Notes under the pieces: model-generated
Told to the model about the DNA's origin: nothing
What the model saw: only the letters and a program-made list of their open reading frames with translations
The model's database searches: none
Made by a program: the position numbers and the translations under genes
Shown here: positions 36,331-49,199 of the stretch, in pieces
How positions within the stretch are numbered: the first letter of the stretch is position 1
Layout of the letters: every line of letters begins with the position of its first letter
From: Garcia nutans
Lineage: Eukaryota; Streptophyta; Magnoliopsida; Malpighiales; Euphorbiaceae
Direction: 5' to 3'
Assembly (NCBI GenBank): GCA_947685225.1
Contig: CANTUV010000010.1
Location: 2,108,001-2,172,000, forward strand
DNA: 64,000 nucleotides

Positions 36331-37221
36331 AAATTATTAATTTGTTCTCAATTTAAGAGTTAATTTGTTTTAGAGGAAATTAATGAGCAATTTCTTGTAA
36401 ATCTAAATTGGTCAAATTATACTTTTCTTTTTAGCAATAAGAAGATAAGATTAAAAGAACCCACAGTATATGAACTTTTCAATCTAGGTGTGAAAAATCG
36501 GAAACAGGTAATCAAGCCAACAAGAAAGAAGCATAAATATAATAATCTAAAATAAATAAATAAACCTAAAAAAAGCTATGAAGATTTTCCTAGAATATAA
36601 ACACAGGCCGGGTGATAAATAAAATGGCCGACAATAGAAATCAAGTACTTACAAAAAGAAAGGAAACAAACATCATAACTAAAGTGCTAATAAATAGTAC
36701 CATGTATAATTTTGAAAGGGAGCCATAGATTATCTGCAAAGTGAGACTAAGAGAGAAAAAAGAAAAGAAATAGAATAATTTTTTTATTCCAAATAATAAG
36801 GTTTAAACAAACTAGAAAATCTCTTATCATAAATCTTGAGAGCCACCATAAGCTAAAGTTGCACTAATGACAAAACAACATTAATTATTGGCAAGGGAAA
36901 GAGAGGGAGAGAAAAGAGAGGGTTAAATTATACATATATTTGTTCAACAACAAATGATGATATTGTGAGTACGAGTGGCCAAAATTGCTTTGTAGGTACA
37001 ATAAGCAATCACCAAAAAAAGAAAAGTCAAAGAACAAATTATGTGTTTTATTTATAAGGCTGTGGATGATATACAATAACCATCACTTCCATCTTACAAA
37101 TTTTGGCACAATACAACACTTCCATCAATTCCCACTTAGAAATTTAATTTTTTTTATCCTTTTTGCATGGTCAATTGGCCCATTTCTATTATTTCAGTAT
37201 ATTTATAATAATACATACATA

Positions 37222-37249
37222 GCTATTATTAATAATAATAATAATAATA
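37222..37249. repeat. (AAT)n microsatellite
   Basis: About nine trinucleotide units, producing a false poly-Asn tail in one frame. Confidence 0.85.
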
Positions 37250-39506
37250 GACTGTGACAATTTTGTTTTTAAGCATTTTGTACAATATTTTGTTTTGCAG
37301 TGAGTGATTGTCCCTCTAAATATCTCTATCTAGAAAATGACCATCTGCATACAATAAATAAATTTTTTCATATCACTTCAGTTTTTTTTTTATTTTTATT
37401 TTTGTGAAGGTTATTAATTGCATAGGCAGGTCCTTAAAACCTTTACCTAATTAAGAGTCCCAATTTGAAAAGACACCATATAATAGGTATTAGCTTTAAC
37501 TATATATATATGTGTGTCTGTGTGTGTCTGTGTGGGCTAAATACTTATTGAGCCTCTTGTAGAATGCAAAACAATTTCTTTTTTGTTTTATTCAATTGAA
37601 TGCATGATTTTTTTTTATTTTTGAATACAAAATACCCTCTTCCTAATAATAAAATATTATATAAGTTATTTGTAATTCAAAAAAAAATATAATTTTTTAC
37701 TAATTTTAATATTGAAATAAATTTTTAAATATTTATTTTTATGGGCTCACATGTACTGTTATCTGAAAAATCAACTATTTAAGTAATTTTTTTATGGACT
37801 TATATATATTGTTATTTATACAATTTTATCCTTTAGATAAAAATAATTAAGTAAAAAAATCTCATTTTAATTTCGTCTAAAAATTGCAATTTGACTAATG
37901 TCTACCATATATCGAAATGCAAATTGCAAGAAGGTTAGAATTTACAGTGGTTTATGTCTATGGATGAAAAAAAAAAAGGTAATTAATCTACAAAAATTAT
38001 TATATACATATTTGACACAGCGAAAATAAAGCAAAAATACAATTTATTTTCTATTAACTTATTTAGTTTATAAATATATAGAAAAATAGGCTTTGAACAA
38101 TTAGTAAATCAATATTTCTGGAAGTTTGCAAAGAATAAAGAAAATTGCCTATGGAAATTTTAGGTCCTTTTTAGTTACAGAAAACATTTTTTTTCTTTTT
38201 TCTTTATTCTCTATTTTCTATTTTTATTTTGCAATATATTTTATTAGTTTTTTATTAAATAACTTTTATTATAGTACTAATTATTTGAGGTAAATATATA
38301 GATAATTTTATAATATGATTAATGCTTTTTATTTGAAGATAAATTTTTAATATAATTTTTTTTAAAAAGAAATGAATTAGTAATATTTTAAATTAATGAA
38401 AATTTTATACAAAAGGATATCATTAAAAGAATTGAAAGATAATAATATAAAATAATATTTTTCATACACATGTCTAAAGAAACAATAGATAAAAAAAAAA
38501 AAAGAAGAGAAATAGGTGTATTTTGAAACTTTGTGTTCTTCATTTAAGAAACAAATAAAAGTAGTTTCTTAAAACTCAGTTATTATCTACCTAGTCAATG
38601 TTAAGTATACAATATATATGATTTAGGATTTCAGAAACCTTGATACATCATATAAAGAAGTTAATAAAAAGGTAATAAGTTATCGAAAAGCAAATAAATA
38701 AAACATATTAAAATAAAATATTTGATAAAACAGAAAAATACTATAAATGATATGTCGATCTGATATTTCTGCTAATAATTAAAAAAAATTGCAAAAAGTT
38801 AATATAAATGAAAAAAAAATATTTTCAAATGCCTCATTCCATTGGACTAAGTTTAAGAATCAAATAAAATTGGAACTTTGACTTTTAAATAAAAATTACC
38901 TAATTATCACTAAAATAATTTTCAAATTCAACTGCTCCATAAATACTAGTGCCATGTGATTTGGCTTCTATTTTGCACCAACATTTAATTTTGATTGATG
39001 ATTTTATATATATTTGAAATTTAATTAAAATATATCTTTTAATCCCCCTTCAAAAAAATATATTTTAATTCTTATTTAATATTTTAAATATAATTACATA
39101 CTGAAACATAATGTAATAGTAAATATATTTTCTCAAAGATAAATTCATATTCGATTCTTCATTTATTATATTATAATATTAAAATAAATATTTTAAACCT
39201 AATTTGTCTCGTTATAGCTTATTTGAATTCATTTAACTTTTTATATTTAATATTTAATCTCTCTTTTTACATTAAATTATTTAATTAAATTTTGACATCA
39301 ATTCAAGTGTAAATGTATGTAATAGGAAATAAAAATACCCAAGCGAGCAAGTTCTTAGAAAAGCAAGGAGACAGAAATTAAAAATATGGTTTGAGAGATG
39401 AAATAAATCATGTTTAATTGTTAAAAGCCGCAAGCCGCAATGCCCATATGCTTTATGTTCCTTAACATACTCTGTTTTGGAACTTGGAAATATAAACATA
39501 TAACAT

Positions 39507-39534
39507 AATATATATATATATATATATATATATA
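39507..39534. repeat. (TA)n microsatellite
   Basis: Uninterrupted TA run. Confidence 0.9.
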
Positions 39535-42500
39535 GGCTAAGCCTTATCTTGAAGTGACCTCACCTCACCTGGGCTTTAAATATAAAAGGCATAACATGTG
39601 TGGTCAGATATATTTTGGACACATTTTCTTGAGAAAAAAAGTGTCAAATCATCAAATGTGTTGCACAATTATTATTGCTGATAAAGGATTTTGTGGTATC
39701 CTCACCCCATCACTCATTTTTTTTATTGTTCATTTTTTTACATTAAAAAAAATTCTCTGCCTTGCATAGTAGCCATCATTCAAAGTTCAAACTAATCCCA
39801 ACATACACAAATCATCTTCTTATCTTCTCTCTTATCTTCATTAATGAAATTTTCCTACTAATAAACCAACAATTGGAGATTGCAAAGCTAGCAATCAGAA
39901 TCATGGGAATTATTTGGGTGAGGTTAGGAGACACCCTGGGGCAAAATGACCCAATTTTGTCTAACCTCAAGGGACAAGAATAGGGCTTGTAGGTCCACTG
40001 ATTGGGCCTTTGTACCCTCAATTGAAGAAGCACTTTTGATGGGCTAGACAACTGAGCTTAAGTGAATCAAAATAAGGGTTTGGGGGGTCAGCATCTAGGG
40101 GTAAACAAAAAAAAAAACATTTGATAAGATCCACTCAGAGCCTATATCTATGAAAAGTCCACACACTGGCAGCTATACTTCTTGTGATTTCTATTAAGAT
40201 CAAAGGTTTCAAGTGGAAAGAAGGGAGAGGAGAATTAGATGGGTAAAGGCCTTAAAAAAATAGTGGGCATCCAAAGAGATGGGACTAATGGAAGAAGGAA
40301 GACCATGGAAGATAACTTTAAAAATTCATGGTGGATATTAAAAGAAAGCAACCAAACATCAGACATGTATCTTTCCAGGATTATATACAAATTGGCTAAG
40401 AGGGGATGAAGATTTATTTTTGTGCTTTTAAAAGATTTTTGAGTAGCGACAACTTCTCATTGGCCATTGCAACTTGACTACTAATCCTAACTAGTGGCCT
40501 AAATCTTAATACATGTGGACACTGTCCAATCTAGCTTATGTGCCTTCCTTTAGGGTAGGTCCTTTATAGACCTTAGATTTGAGGCATATTGCACTTGGGT
40601 TTTGCTCCTTACTTTACCTTATAATTTGTGGTTTTGAAATAGAACATTATGATTAAAATTATTTTATTCAAACTCATAATGAACAACAATCATATCAGTC
40701 GGTTTTTATAAAATAACTAATGATATCATTATTTATCCAATTAAAAATTTTAATTTTTGAAAACGAATGTTATTTATGAAATTCAATCAATTTTAACTAA
40801 CAAATATATAAATTAAAATTGATCAATTTAATTTATTTAAACCGATAAAGTTAATTGGATTGGTCAAAATAACAATCGCAATTTAGATCATTTCTCATCC
40901 CTATAACTCATTATATGATTTACATGTCTTTTATTTGATTTAAGTTTTTGGTGCAGGCCTAATAAGGCCAATGACTGAGCCATATGAACTCCATTAAGTA
41001 TAGAAAGGAAAATTGAAAAGGCTACAAGTTTCAGGGTAGACGCAAAGAGCACAGAATAAGAACAATGAGTCACACTCAAGATATAGAGTTGTGTGGTGTT
41101 GAAAGCCCTCTGGTTTGTTTTAACAAGTACTTGACACAGAGATTGCTTCAGATAAAGACAAGAGTATAACTGTATGAGTGTGGATTTTGTGGTAAAGCAA
41201 TGAAGGGACCATTAATTTCTCTTAATAACTTCGAGCCTGGAACTGACTAGTCCTTGTTATCTTAATGCAACTGTCTTCATCATCAAACTAATTAGAGTGT
41301 CTGCTGCCTGCTACTTCTTTCTTTCTATGTTTGATACCTCAACATATATATAGTTAATTTCATTGTGGTCCTCGGCCTTTTTAGTTACCAATACTACAAT
41401 CTCTTCCTCATAATTTGTAATATTATTAACTTGTTTTTAAATTGAGTAATTGAGGGTTTTATTAAAAAAAATGTTGTTAAACCCGACACTTATTAATATA
41501 AATATATAATCAGATCTCTAATATTAATAGTTAGCTTTTGGGATTATGCTTTTAAATCTATATTGAGAAATTTAACACAATACTGCAACAGAATTGTGAA
41601 TACTTGACTCTTGAAATTTTGAAATATTTGTATTCTCATTTTGAGGTTTCGCAATCTAAATTGAGCAGGTATGCTTGATATTTGAAATTTTAAAACATTT
41701 TTATTTAACCGTGAATTAATCAATGATGTAAAAAAGATAATACTTTTCCATTCTTCTCAATTTTCATAGCAAATCATTAAACTCAATACAGTCAAAGTGA
41801 TCACAATCATCTAAGAGAGAGAGGAGAAGGGAAAGCTTAGGTATTGATGGATAATTGCATAAAATTCTTTAGTCTAATATGAAGTCGATTTCGTTTTTCT
41901 CTGAAATAGCCTGAAAATTATGAAGGTGATATGAAATTAGTGTTATAAATTTAAAGAAAAAAAGAGTTTTGGTGTTATAACTGGTGAAATTAGCCATGTG
42001 TAGATTAATTAAAAAAATTATTTTTCCCTAATTTTAAAAATTATTAATTACACTTATACCTATTTGAATAAAATTATACATAGGATGAATTAATAGGTAT
42101 AGTGGGTTGTTCTTCATTTTATTTTTTATCAAGTGAATAACATTAATAATTCATTTTTAAAATTAAGAAAATAATTTATTTAAAAAAATTTGAAAACAAA
42201 TAATAGTCATTATTAAGTTAATAATTTTAATATTTAAGTATTAAATTTTTTTAAAAAATTTAATCCCTTAAATTTTTTTAAAACTTTTATATTTTTAATT
42301 GATATATATATATATAAATTAAAATTATTAATTATGAATTGTATTAGAAATTAAAGTTTATATTAAAGAAAAAACACAAAAGGTGTGCAGTTGTGATTGG
42401 TTCATTTACCAACACACACGTGTGTGCCAGCATTTGCAAGTCTTGTTGTTGTCCCCTATCCAAAGAGATGGGCTACTGGTCCAATTCTTATATAAGATTA

Positions 42501-43587
42501 AAGCCTATTATATCTAAAAAGAAGAATTATATTGGCCAAAAACAAAAGAAGAAGAAAAATTATTCGAATTAAAGTTGTTTACAATTCATGTACGCTTAGC
42601 ACTCTTTTGCACTTCAAGACCGGAACCTCAATAATATGTTCTTTTTCTCTTTATTTGTGGGAGTTTTTTTTTTTTTTAGTTCACTTTTTATTTGTATATT
42701 TATGTATGTTTTTTAAGTGTAGGATGGTATAATACCTTGTGTTTTTCATAGTGGCACAACTAAAATTTAAGTGAGAAAGGATTAAAATTTTTTAAGTGAG
42801 AAAGGATTAAAATTTAAAGTTAAAAAAATTATATTCTATATATAAATTTATTGTAAATAAATTTAAGATAAAATTGCATAAAAATATTTTTTTTAATATT
42901 ACAGTAATGCAACAATTAATTTTTACTCTTATTTTGATAATGATTAATAAGCAGCGATTGTATCCTATAAGTATGGACATAATCTTTAGTATTTTTTATA
43001 TTTTAATTAGTCTGTTGATTAATTATATATTAATGGTTTAAAATAATATTATTATATAGGTTTAATTTTATTAAAGTTATCTATATTATTCATATTTAAT
43101 TTTAATAAATTTATCTCCACTAAATTAATATCATATTATTTTTTTAATATATGTTTTTCCGATAAAAAAATATTTCATTCATGTATAAATTAAAATACTT
43201 ATAAATAAAAAATTTTATTTATTTATTTATTTATAATGAGACTATGAGACTCAAATTTTAATAAATAAAACAATAATAAATTCCTTTTTTAATCGAGTTA
43301 ATTTTTTTTAAAAAATTATTTATTATTATTTATAAAATATGAAAAAATTATTGAATATATCAAATATATTAAAATGCGATATGATCTCTTCCTAAAATTA
43401 AGAAAAAAAACATATTTAAGTGGAGAAATTGTATAATTTACAAAATTTATTTTTGAATTATTTAATAAAAATAACATACAATGTTGCTAAATTTATGGTT
43501 ATTAATATTAATTTTAAGATATAAATTAAAAATAATTAAAAATAATAAATAGGCGAAATAGATTTTATCAATTTAATATATATATAA

Positions 43588-44249
43588 ACATAAATTTATT
43601 TATATTAGCACCATCATAATTATAGTAAATATTTTCTATTCATATAAATTTATATATATCAGTATTATCATAATTAGAAATAGATATTTCAAATTGTAAT
43701 TTGTAAGGGTTAAAAAATTTCAAATATACTTTTCATATTATTGTTTGATGATCTCTTTAACTTTTTTGTAAATTTATTATGCAATTTAATACTTCAATTC
43801 TCTTAATTTTAAAATTTTCTCAAATTATTATGTGAAAATATTTACATAAATGAAATTAAATTTATATCGAGAGAGGGGAGGGAGGGTTTAGACCATGAAC
43901 CACTCTACCCTCTTAGTTTTGCCAATGTTTTTTTTTTTTTAATCAAAATAAAAATTTTCTTAATTTTAAATTTTTCTTAAAATTGTTAGGTAAAAATTTT
44001 CACATGAGATGAGAGAGGGAGGGCAGATCTATGAACCACTCTACCCCTTAGTTTCACCAACGTTTTTTTTTTAAATCAAAATAGAAATTTCATTAAAATA
44101 CATATAAAATACAAATTAAATGAAGATTTTTAATATCCAAAAATTAGATGTAAAAACCCCATACCAGATGTAGACCACATGGAGAGAAAACTATAAAAAA
44201 TGAATAATAGATTTGAGAAAAGACCACATGCCAAATAATTATTAATCTC
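43588..44249. repeat. Direct repeat copy 1 (about 660 bp), with minus-strand LINE tail
   Basis: Highly similar to 45604-46254 over its whole length, from ataaatttatttat to accacatgccaaataa. Within it two phrases, gaaccactctaccc..., each followed by a T run, occur about 140 bp apart. The second T run leads into aatcaaaatagaaatttcat, which on the minus strand reads as a typical plant LINE 3' end with poly-A. It borders the LINE fragment at 44250-45603. Confidence 0.8.
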
Positions 44250-44439
44250 TTCAAGAGGCATACTCTCTTAAAATATGGTGGTCTTATCTTTCTAATGACT
44301 CTTTATGGTCAAATTACATGCATTATAAGTATTAGAGGAAAGGTGAAATGTCCTATCAAGCTATTGACTCTTGTACCTGAAAATAGATTTGTCGTGCACA
44401 TTCTTTAAGCTATGATCTTGTGGATTTTTAAGATAATTC

Positions 44440-44970
44440 GGTCAGCTGGAAAGATACTATTTCGGGACTATTCTCCTTATCATCAGCTTATGATACGGTT
44501 AGGAAACATAAGTTTACTACTCTTTCTAGTAAGATGATTTGGGATTCTTGTATTACATTGAAATTATCAATTCTCACTTGAAAAATTTTGAGAGGAGTCA
44601 TTCCCCTTCCAAATCGGCTTCAGAAGCTTGGTATCAAACTTGCTTCGGCTTGTCCTTTTTGCTACTCTAATTATGCAACGTCCATGGACCATATTTTTTT
44701 ATTTTTGTGATCCGGTTTAGAAAATCTGAAAACTCTATGGATCTTATCTTCTTTTTGATATATCTACTAAAGCTTCCTTGAAACATGAGCTTATGACTTG
44801 GTGGTTGATCTCTTTGCCTAATTCTATGACTGGCCGAATTAAGAAGTTGGTGCCTTTGGTTATTATTTCTTTCGTTTGGTCGGCCTACTGTCGGCTAACA
44901 TGGGGTGACGAACCAGTTTTCTTTCCTATGGTGCATCATCAGATATCAGGTTTCATTTTAAACTGAGGTA
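44440..44970 (+). pseudogene. LINE zf-RVT region, degenerate
   Basis: In one frame the sequence reads SAYDTVRKHKFTTLSSKMIW, then LKLSILT-stop-KILRGVIPLP, LQKLGIKLASACPFC and SMDHIFL. This is the zinc-binding reverse-transcriptase-associated domain of plant L1-type LINEs (family form ...LWRLLHNRLPT...LQKRGI..ASRC..C). The stop replaces the usual Trp. A second open frame, 44778-44966 (62 residues, start MKHELMTWWLISLP), continues toward the RNase H domain. No upstream reverse transcriptase is present, so the copy is 5' truncated. Confidence 0.7.
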
Positions 44971-45034
44971 TAGCACATGCTAATGACAGTTTTGCCATAC
45001 CGATCCCTGCGTTCTCTGATTTTCTCCGGATGGC

Positions 45035-45562
45035 TTGGGTTTGAAAAGCTTAAAATCATCCTTTGTTTATTGGAACAAACCTCCACCAGGTTTCTTGAAG
45101 CTTAACATAGACGCCTCTTTTACTCCCTCTCATTCCACTGGGGGAGCAGCCCTTGGCAATGCAGCTGGTTCATTCATAATCGGTCTCTCTTTCTCCATTA
45201 GTGCTATCAACGCAGCCTCGGCCGAACTTAATGCTCTTTGTTTTGGCCTGGACTGGTGTCTTTATAATCATCTCCTAAATATCCAAATTGAAAGTGATTC
45301 TCAGACTTTGGTTGCTCTTCTTTCCAGTTCTACTCAAGCTTCGGACCCTGTCATTGCTCATCTTAAGTCCCTTCTTAATAGTAGTTCATCTTCTATCCAG
45401 CACACCTTTAGAGAAGGGAATCAAGCGGCTCACTATTTTGCTCTTTACAGTAGATTAAACTATGTATCTCAAATTTTTAATACATTTGATTATTTGCCTA
45501 GTTTTCTTAAAGGCATTCTGACTTCTGACTGTATGGGTTCGCTCTACATTCGATATAAATAA
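45035..45562 (+). pseudogene. LINE RNase H-like domain, open 175 residues
   Basis: This is the RVT_3 type RNase H fold found at the C terminus of plant L1-like retrotransposons. It contains WNKPPPGFLKLNIDASF (first acidic residue D26), SAELNALCFGLDWCL (E64), IQIESDSQTLVALL (D88), and REGNQAAHYFA, where His133 takes the place of the last acidic residue, a variant common in plant copies. The frame is still open although the domain just upstream is broken. It ends 20-odd bases before a short A run (about 45580), consistent with a LINE 3' end. Treated as transposon-derived, not as a host gene. Confidence 0.78.
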
Positions 45563-45603
45563 TAATTATCTTTTATTTAAAAAAATAGTAAATTGCAGAA
45601 AAT

Positions 45604-46254
45604 ATAAATTTATTTATGTCAACACCATCATAATTATAGTAAATATTTTCTATTCATATAAATTTATATATATCAGTATTAGTATAATTAGGAATAGATA
45701 TTTCAAATTTTAACTCGTAAGGGTTAAAAAATTTCAAATATACTTTTCATATTATTGTTTGATGATCTCTTTAACTTTTTTGTACATTTATTATGCAATT
45801 TAATACTTCAATTCTCTTAATTTTAAAATTTTCTCAAATTATTATATGAAAATCTTTACATAAATGAAATTAAATTTATATCGAGAGAGGGGAGGGGGGG
45901 TTTAGACCATTAACCACTCTACCCTCTTAGTTTTGCCAATGTGTTTTTTTTTTTAATAAAAATAAAAATTTTCTTAATTTTAAATTTTTCTTAAAATTGT
46001 TAGGTGAAAATTTTCACATGAGAGGAGAGGAGGGTAGATCTATGAACCACTCTACCCCTTAGTTTCACCAACCTTTTTTTTTAATCAAAATAGAAATTTC
46101 ATTAAAATACATATAAAATACAAATTAAATGAAGATTTTTAATATCCAAAAATTAGATGTAAAAACCCCATACCAGATGTAGACCACATGGAGAGAAAAC
46201 TATAAAAAATGAATAATAGATTTCAGAAAAGACCACATGCCAAATAACTATCAA
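45604..46254. repeat. Direct repeat copy 2 (about 650 bp)
   Basis: Second copy of the repeat at 43588-44249, including the same pair of gaaccactctaccc phrases and the LINE-like tail. Similarity ends at caatct, after which the two copies diverge. Confidence 0.8.
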
Positions 46255-47479
46255 TCTGCGGCACAAGCATGATAGGAAACTTGAATTTACGACTTGATAA
46301 GTTACCGAAAAGCAAAAAAAGGTGATCTGAACATTAGGATAACACAGCCACCATATCTTCAAGGTCTTTAAATCTGCTTGAAACAGTAGATACATCATGG
46401 AGAAGATTGAAAGACACCAGCTGCCATGAAAGGCTAGCCAAAGCTTGTAGATCTTTTGAAATTTCTCTTGGTTTTCCTTTCAAATATATAGGTCTAGAGA
46501 CAAAAATCAACCACCTTGAAGCTAGAGGACAAAAGAAGGCTATCTAAAGGCTAGATCTAAGAAAAACACATAAAAAAACAAGAATAAACTGAAGAAATAA
46601 AAGAAAAAACCCAAAAAAAAAAGTGATAATACTTGGTCCTCCGGCCAAGTATCCAGGATTGATGGAGAAAGACTCACTCTGAGTGTAGAAGAGAGAAGCT
46701 TCGAGAGAACTATATCAGAGAGAATTATAACACTTCTATGTTCCGCCGATGGTTTTGCGTGTCATTTTATTGCTTATAAAACATAAATATTAAGTATAAA
46801 CGTATTAAGTATCAAACTGATAATTATATCAAATGTTACAATTCAATACAATTAGAAAATATATCCGAAAATCAAAATTGAAGTAAAGATCCTGTTCAAT
46901 TTTAGTTTTATTGTTGGGCCAAAATCTAATACATGGTAAAATATTCATAAAATATATTTATTTATTTATAACTAACTTTATCCCAAGCATTGAGAATTCA
47001 TGAATGATAACATTGACAAATTTGAAATCTGTCCTTTTTCTTTATTAGTTTTTTCAGAACCTTGAATAAACTTCCATTCTAAACAGAGTGATTTACATCA
47101 ACTAACAATAGCCATTTTTGTTGGCTGTACTCCCTGTCAAGATTCCAGGATAAAAATACAAAGCCACTTTTTGCTACATATCAGCTTTGTTTGCTCTTCT
47201 CGGAATATGCCAAAGGCTAGCTATACTAGTAGAAATGACATAAAGGCATAGCTGTATGCCTGTATCTCCTCTATCACCATTCACCAGGGACAGGAATGTT
47301 CCTTATTGTAACTCTAGCATTATGCTTGGGATATAGAACCAAACTGATCTGGAAAAAAAAACACACACACATAAACAGTGCTGCTTTTGCATGAACTTTG
47401 AAACAACATGTAAACAGTTGTTTCTTCTTCTGCCTCTCACAATTTGCAAATGCTTGAAGTTTCTTTTGCCTCGTCTTGC
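46255..47479. other. Likely minus-strand LINE remnant plus unassigned sequence
   Basis: Adjacent to the LINE tail of repeat copy 2. The stretch to about 46750 looks like LINE-derived non-coding sequence on the minus strand (poly-A at about 46075), including a leader-like segment around 46620-46750. The open frame at 46153-46398 is Cys/Phe-rich and shows no domain. From 46760 to 47270 I see nothing recognisable. Confidence 0.35.
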
Positions 47480-47830
47480 ACAAGAAACTATTACAAGCTA
47501 ATGCTTCCTTAGCAGACCACCATAAGGAAGTCTTGATTTTTAGCTGAACCTTCCTATCCCAGATTGACTTCCAAAATTTTCTTGTATTCTGTGACCCTGA
47601 TGAACCAGCAACTCCATTTAACAGAGCCTCCTGTTCTGACAGAGCCACATAATACCCTGATTTACAGTGTGCCTTGCCTGCCACTCCTTTCAAAATGCCA
47701 CATCAGTTTATCTGCACTTTGATTGTTCCCAATTGGAAATAATAGCATCATATTGCTCCCTGCTAATTAAACAGACTTCTTGAAATATCACTTCTCCAAT
47801 TCCTATGCTCATTACTAGCTCTGCTCCCTC
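47480..47830 (-). pseudogene. LINE zf-RVT fragment, minus strand
   Basis: The minus-strand frame (part of an open stretch 47274-47693) reads AHCKSGYYVALSEQEALLNG, then FWKSIWDRKVQLKIKTSLWW and SAKEALACNSFL, which matches the start of the LINE zf-RVT domain (family form YSVKSGYYLA...WKKIWKLKVPPKVKHFLWR). Upstream, in other frames, ISNWEQ and DKLMWHFE-like phrases continue the same protein, so frameshifts are present. The C-terminal part of the open frame (from about QAFANCERQKKK) no longer resembles the domain. Confidence 0.6.
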
Positions 47831-48925
47831 CTCTGGCCTTGGAGAAATACTTTTAAACCCTAGTTAGTCTGGCACCCATGCATTTCAGGCCAGGTTCCAC
47901 CTTAACCCCTTCATCAGGATGAAAAATAATATTTCCAAGGATGTGGTTGTACAGAAATTTTTGATTGATTATCAATGCTTAAATGTACATTTCAACTTAG
48001 AAAGATACTTATCATTTATTGATCTCTTTTAAATAAAATGGGTTTTCTCATGTTTTTATTATCATTTATCTCATTAATAGAAATTGGGTGAAGTTAGCAT
48101 CAATTTATTAACAGTTTCATTATTACTTTCCCTCTATAATGTGACTTAGATATATAATAAGATATTCCTTCCAACTTCAGCTTTCATAATTCATAGTTGT
48201 TAATGTCAATTTCCACTTTTCTTTTCTTTTTCCTTCTATCCTTCAAAAATATAGCAATAAGGTGTACTGATAAGGACATTGTAAAAAATAAAAAAGAGCA
48301 TTGAAATTATGGAAGAGGAATTATCTTTTCCCTACATATCATTTCTTTTTTTCTTTTCAGTTCAAAAAAAAAAGCACTAATATCCAAAACTTAAGAGTTA
48401 ATAAGTTAGTCAAATTGTAAAATAATTTTTATTAGTGTTGTAAAGACTGAATATTATCTTTTATTTTTCAAAAATATATTTTAAAATCATTAATTATAAT
48501 AATTAAAAGAGTGAATTCCAACATCTCAAAAGTAATGGCAAAATTTATATAGTGAATTATAATGTAATGGTAAGTTCATATAAGATATGCATAAAAAATT
48601 TAAATTCAACATTTATGAATGAAAAAAGAAAAGAAAGAAATGATAGGATGTACCAAATTCTCTCCAAACTCCATAATGATGATATGTATATAAATATAAG
48701 CACTGAACAAATAGAAGAGGTTGTAGTATATACATGTCCATAAAAATAAAAAATAGATCCATAGCCAACAATCAAAAGCTAATCCCACTAAAAACAGACT
48801 AGGAACCCAAGAATCCAAGGAAGCACAGAACCTTGCCCCCCACCTTCTCTAACAAAACCTCTGGTTTTCACAATATGAGAAGGATAAAATCATGTTTCCC
48901 TTATACCCCACTCCTCTTCTATTAA

Positions 48926-48933
48926 CTATATAG
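48926..48933 (+). promoter_or_regulatory. Candidate TATA box of the BIG GRAIN 1-like gene
   Basis: ctatatag about 270 bases upstream of the ATG, in a stretch less AT-rich than its surroundings. If used, the 5' leader would be about 240 nt. Assigned by motif and position only. Confidence 0.3.
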
Positions 48934-49199
48934 CACAAAAATCACATCAAGTTGTGGGTCTCCCCAAAAACACCCTTCATCATATAATATGATAATATCA
49001 CAGATATTGTAGTGAAACTTGATTATTATAAAGCACTACCTTCCCACCACTCTCAATCATTTCAAAACCATTCATCAATTCAATTCCCTTTCTCTTGCAA
49101 TAAATAATAACAACATTTGCAAAAAAAAAAAAAAACAGAACCTTCATCCATATCCATATAACAGGAAAAGAAAATACTGTGTTTTCAAGGTTCAAAACG

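Larger units (their letters stand above)
36331..43587. other. Intergenic DNA, no supported gene
   Basis: Mostly AT-rich. A longer stretch of higher complexity at about 39540-40620 and 40880-41350 looks like unique host sequence, but its open frames are short and have no recognisable domain. The small frames at 36985-37257, 39281-39499, 39554-39983 and 42532-42732 lack protein-like signals. Direct repeat of about 25 bp near 42768-42817 (aagtgagaaaggattaaaat twice). Confidence 0.4.

Noticed and set aside
39917..39970. Possible microRNA-like hairpin (gaggttag with ctaacctc)
   Set aside because: Only about 9 paired bases around a 30-base loop; too short for a plant precursor.
43588..46254. LTR retrotransposon with 650-bp LTRs
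   Set aside because: No TG...CA ends, no primer-binding site or polypurine tract at the right places; the content is LINE.
46153..46398. 81-residue Cys/Phe-rich open frame, minus strand
   Set aside because: Overlaps the 650-bp repeat and LINE tail; no family signal.
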